DNA of 42,500 bases from Cristatella mucedo. Taxonomy: Eukaryota; Bryozoa; Phylactolaemata; Cristatellidae. Each line of letters starts with the position of its first letter. Position 1 is the stretch's first letter. The translations under genes and the position numbers were made by a program. Location of the stretch: positions 405,001 through 447,500 of the forward strand of contig WPIO01000083.1 of NCBI GenBank assembly GCA_009760855.2. Reading direction: 5' to 3'. Under the pieces are notes generated by a model that saw only the letters and a program-made list of their open reading frames with translations, was not told the origin of the DNA and ran no database searches. This document shows positions 41,018 to 42,500 of the stretch, piece by piece.

Positions 41018-42070
41018 GCCCCATCAACAGATTCAACCCTGCTGGAGCCGAACGAGGAATTAAAGGTTTTCAGTGGCCCCGGTGAGAAAACTCTGACTGT
41101 GATGCGAACGCCAGACTGCCTAAGCAAAGGAAGCGACAACAAACTCTCGAAGCTTGAAAAGGTCGTTGAAGAGTTGATGCAGAAGAGCTCTGCCATGGAG
41201 CTTCACGTGTCAAAGATGGACCGAGAGAAGGCTGAGCTAGAGCAAAAGCTGGACCGAGAGAAGGCTGCCATGGAGCTTCACATATCCAAGATGGACCAAG
41301 AGAAGGCTGCCATGGAGCTTCACATGTCCAAAATGGACCGAGAGAAGGCTGAGCTAGAGCAAAAGCTGGACCGAGAGAAGGCTGCCATGGAGCTTCACAT
41401 GTCCAAGATGGACCGAGAGAAGGCTGAGCTAGAGCAAAGGGTGGACCGAGAGAAGGCTGCCATGGAACTTCAAATCGAGACCCTCAAACGAGAGAAGGCT
41501 GACGCTGCTCCCATTAAAAAGGAAAGAGCAGAATTGCTGTTGAGAGCCCTCACGGGGGACCTAGAAAGGACGGCCTGTTGGATGACGATGTTCAAACAAA
41601 ATGTAAATCGCCGAAAATGGACTTATCGAACGACATTTTCGTGTCTGGAAGACGGCAGTGTTAACGAAGCCAAAACTCAAGTCCTACAGTGGTTTTATCC
41701 GGACTGGCTGCTAAAGTCAGAAGGCGGCGACATGGACGATCGTCTGCAGGCTCTGTACACGCAGCGAAAAGGCGGAAACGATGTTGCACATCCTTTCTTC
41801 GTCGACGTTGACACCACAAAATTACTACGGCTAGCCAAATTGGCTAGGGGAGACCGTTGTAGGGAGGCATGGGACTTATTAAGAGCCTGGAAGAGGATGC
41901 GAGCAGACTTGAAGAAAGATAAGGGTTTCACAGAAGAAGTAAATGAGGTAATTGGCCGAAGGGCTAATATCGAAGACTTGAGCTCGCTCGCCTTAGATGA
42001 AGTTGTATTAGATCCTTCTGAACAAGATGAATTTCTGTATAGAGACAATCAAAGATGGCTCAAAAAGTGA
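41018..42070 (+). CDS. coiled-coil protein with unrecognised C-terminal domain
   Basis: A long intact frame. The first ATG inside it is at 41102, giving 322 residues to TGA at 42068. The frame is open upstream and can start at acceptor AGCTCACAG|GCC (41018) or at TCGTTTTAG|ATT (40940), so an upstream exon is likely. From the ATG, residues about 15-135 form a highly charged coiled coil built from DREKAELEQKL (11 residues) and DREKAAMELHxSKM (14 residues) units. At DNA level these are 75-bp tandem repeats, with one unit shortened by 33 bp. The rest (about 140-322) is globular in look, with WxMFKQNVNRRKW, WFYPDWLLK, GGNDVAHPFF and WDLLRAWKRMR. I do not recognise this domain. Coiled coils usually mediate self-association, so an oligomer is likely. 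The intact frame in repeat-rich DNA argues for selection or recent origin. Confidence 0.75.
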   Translation, partial: APSTDSTLLEPNEELKVFSGPGEKTLTVMRTPDCLSKGSDNKLSKLEKVVEELMQKSSAMELHVSKMDREKAELEQKLDREKAAMELHISKMDQEKAAMELHMSKMDREKAELEQKLDREKAAMELHMSKMDREKAELEQRVDREKAAMELQIETLKREKADAAPIKKERAELLLRALTGDLERTACWMTMFKQNVNRRKWTYRTTFSCLEDGSVNEAKTQVLQWFYPDWLLKSEGGDMDDRLQALYTQRKGGNDVAHPFFVDVDTTKLLRLAKLARGDRCREAWDLLRAWKRMRADLKKDKGFTEEVNEVIGRRANIEDLSSLALDEVVLDPSEQDEFLYRDNQRWLKK

Positions 42071-42500
42071 TTCTGTTCAATTTTGATTCAGTTTTTATAT
42101 CGCATTCATATAATAGTTGTTAAGAAGGCTGTTGAAAACGTTATTGTAACCAACAGCTAATAATAAGTATTGGCAAGGCAATTTGGTCTTTTGTGTCTGT
42201 TTTGGCAAACGATGGACCTGTTTCTTGCCCGGACTTGACTGTCAGTGCCTGTAGCGTATTTAAAGTATTTCATAGCTGGCGGCGTTGGTAAGCTACCATA
42301 CATTCTTGCATTGTTGTGACTGTTTCCTTATGCCTTAGCACGATTTTCATTTGAGAGAGCCTCTCATCACGCTTAGAGTAACCTGTGCAAACATGCCTTA
42401 CACTCATATCAATTCAAAACATGATTGGATAAGGTATTTTGCATGTTTATACCCTTAGGAAAAATCCAACGACGTTTTAGATATATATTTTTTAATATTT
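42071..42500. other. 3' flank of the coiled-coil gene
   Basis: AT-rich with no open frames. No canonical AATAAA was seen before the window ends, so the mRNA end may use a variant signal or lie beyond it. Confidence 0.4.

Noticed and set aside
41210-41480. CRISPR-like regular repeats
   Set aside because: The regularity comes from in-frame coiled-coil coding repeats. There are no spacers and the DNA is eukaryotic.

Overview
The window is animal nuclear DNA. It has spliced genes with GT/AG introns, long CA and CT/GA microsatellites, many copies of a CR1/L2-like non-LTR retrotransposon (LINE), tRNA-headed SINEs, a pogo/Tigger-like transposase relic and a hAT MITE. No bacterial-style operon, rRNA gene or CRISPR array is visible. 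I would guess an invertebrate, possibly a lophotrochozoan, but the sequence alone does not settle the phylum.

Layout. 1-1120: 3' end of a LINE followed by a SINE. 1.14-5.0 kb: GC-rich, little recognisable, with a possible short first exon at 2513-2642. 5.0-8.8 kb: AT-richer repeats. 8.8-10.5 kb: very GC-rich, hairpin-rich sequence that probably holds the 5' region of the main gene. 10.84-18.32 kb (+): the best gene in the window, eight phase-compatible exons encoding about 613 residues. Its N-terminal third is an acidic stretch plus a TIR-like domain. Its C-terminal two thirds resemble TMEM268, a two-pass membrane protein. A poly(A) signal follows at 18875. 18.9-35 kb: a graveyard of LINE and SINE fragments in both orientations, plus a dead Tigger transposase (29.9-31.3 kb), a foldback element and a 182-bp SPIN-like hAT MITE with a perfect 8-bp target duplication (22162-22343). 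35.0-42.1 kb (+): a possible small first exon at 35029 and an intact coiled-coil coding exon (41018-42070) with an unrecognised C-terminal domain. Between these lie a nested set of insertions (38.7-40.3 kb: LINE, SINE and an LTR-like 1.1-kb insert) and CA microsatellites.

The two host genes show no obvious functional link. The most interesting points are the predicted TIR-TMEM268 fusion, the SPIN-like MITE (a family known for horizontal transfer), and SINEs that carry the 3' tail of the resident LINE, which suggests a SINE/LINE partnership. Intron and exon edges were read by eye from splice consensus and reading phase. The 5' ends of both genes are unresolved.
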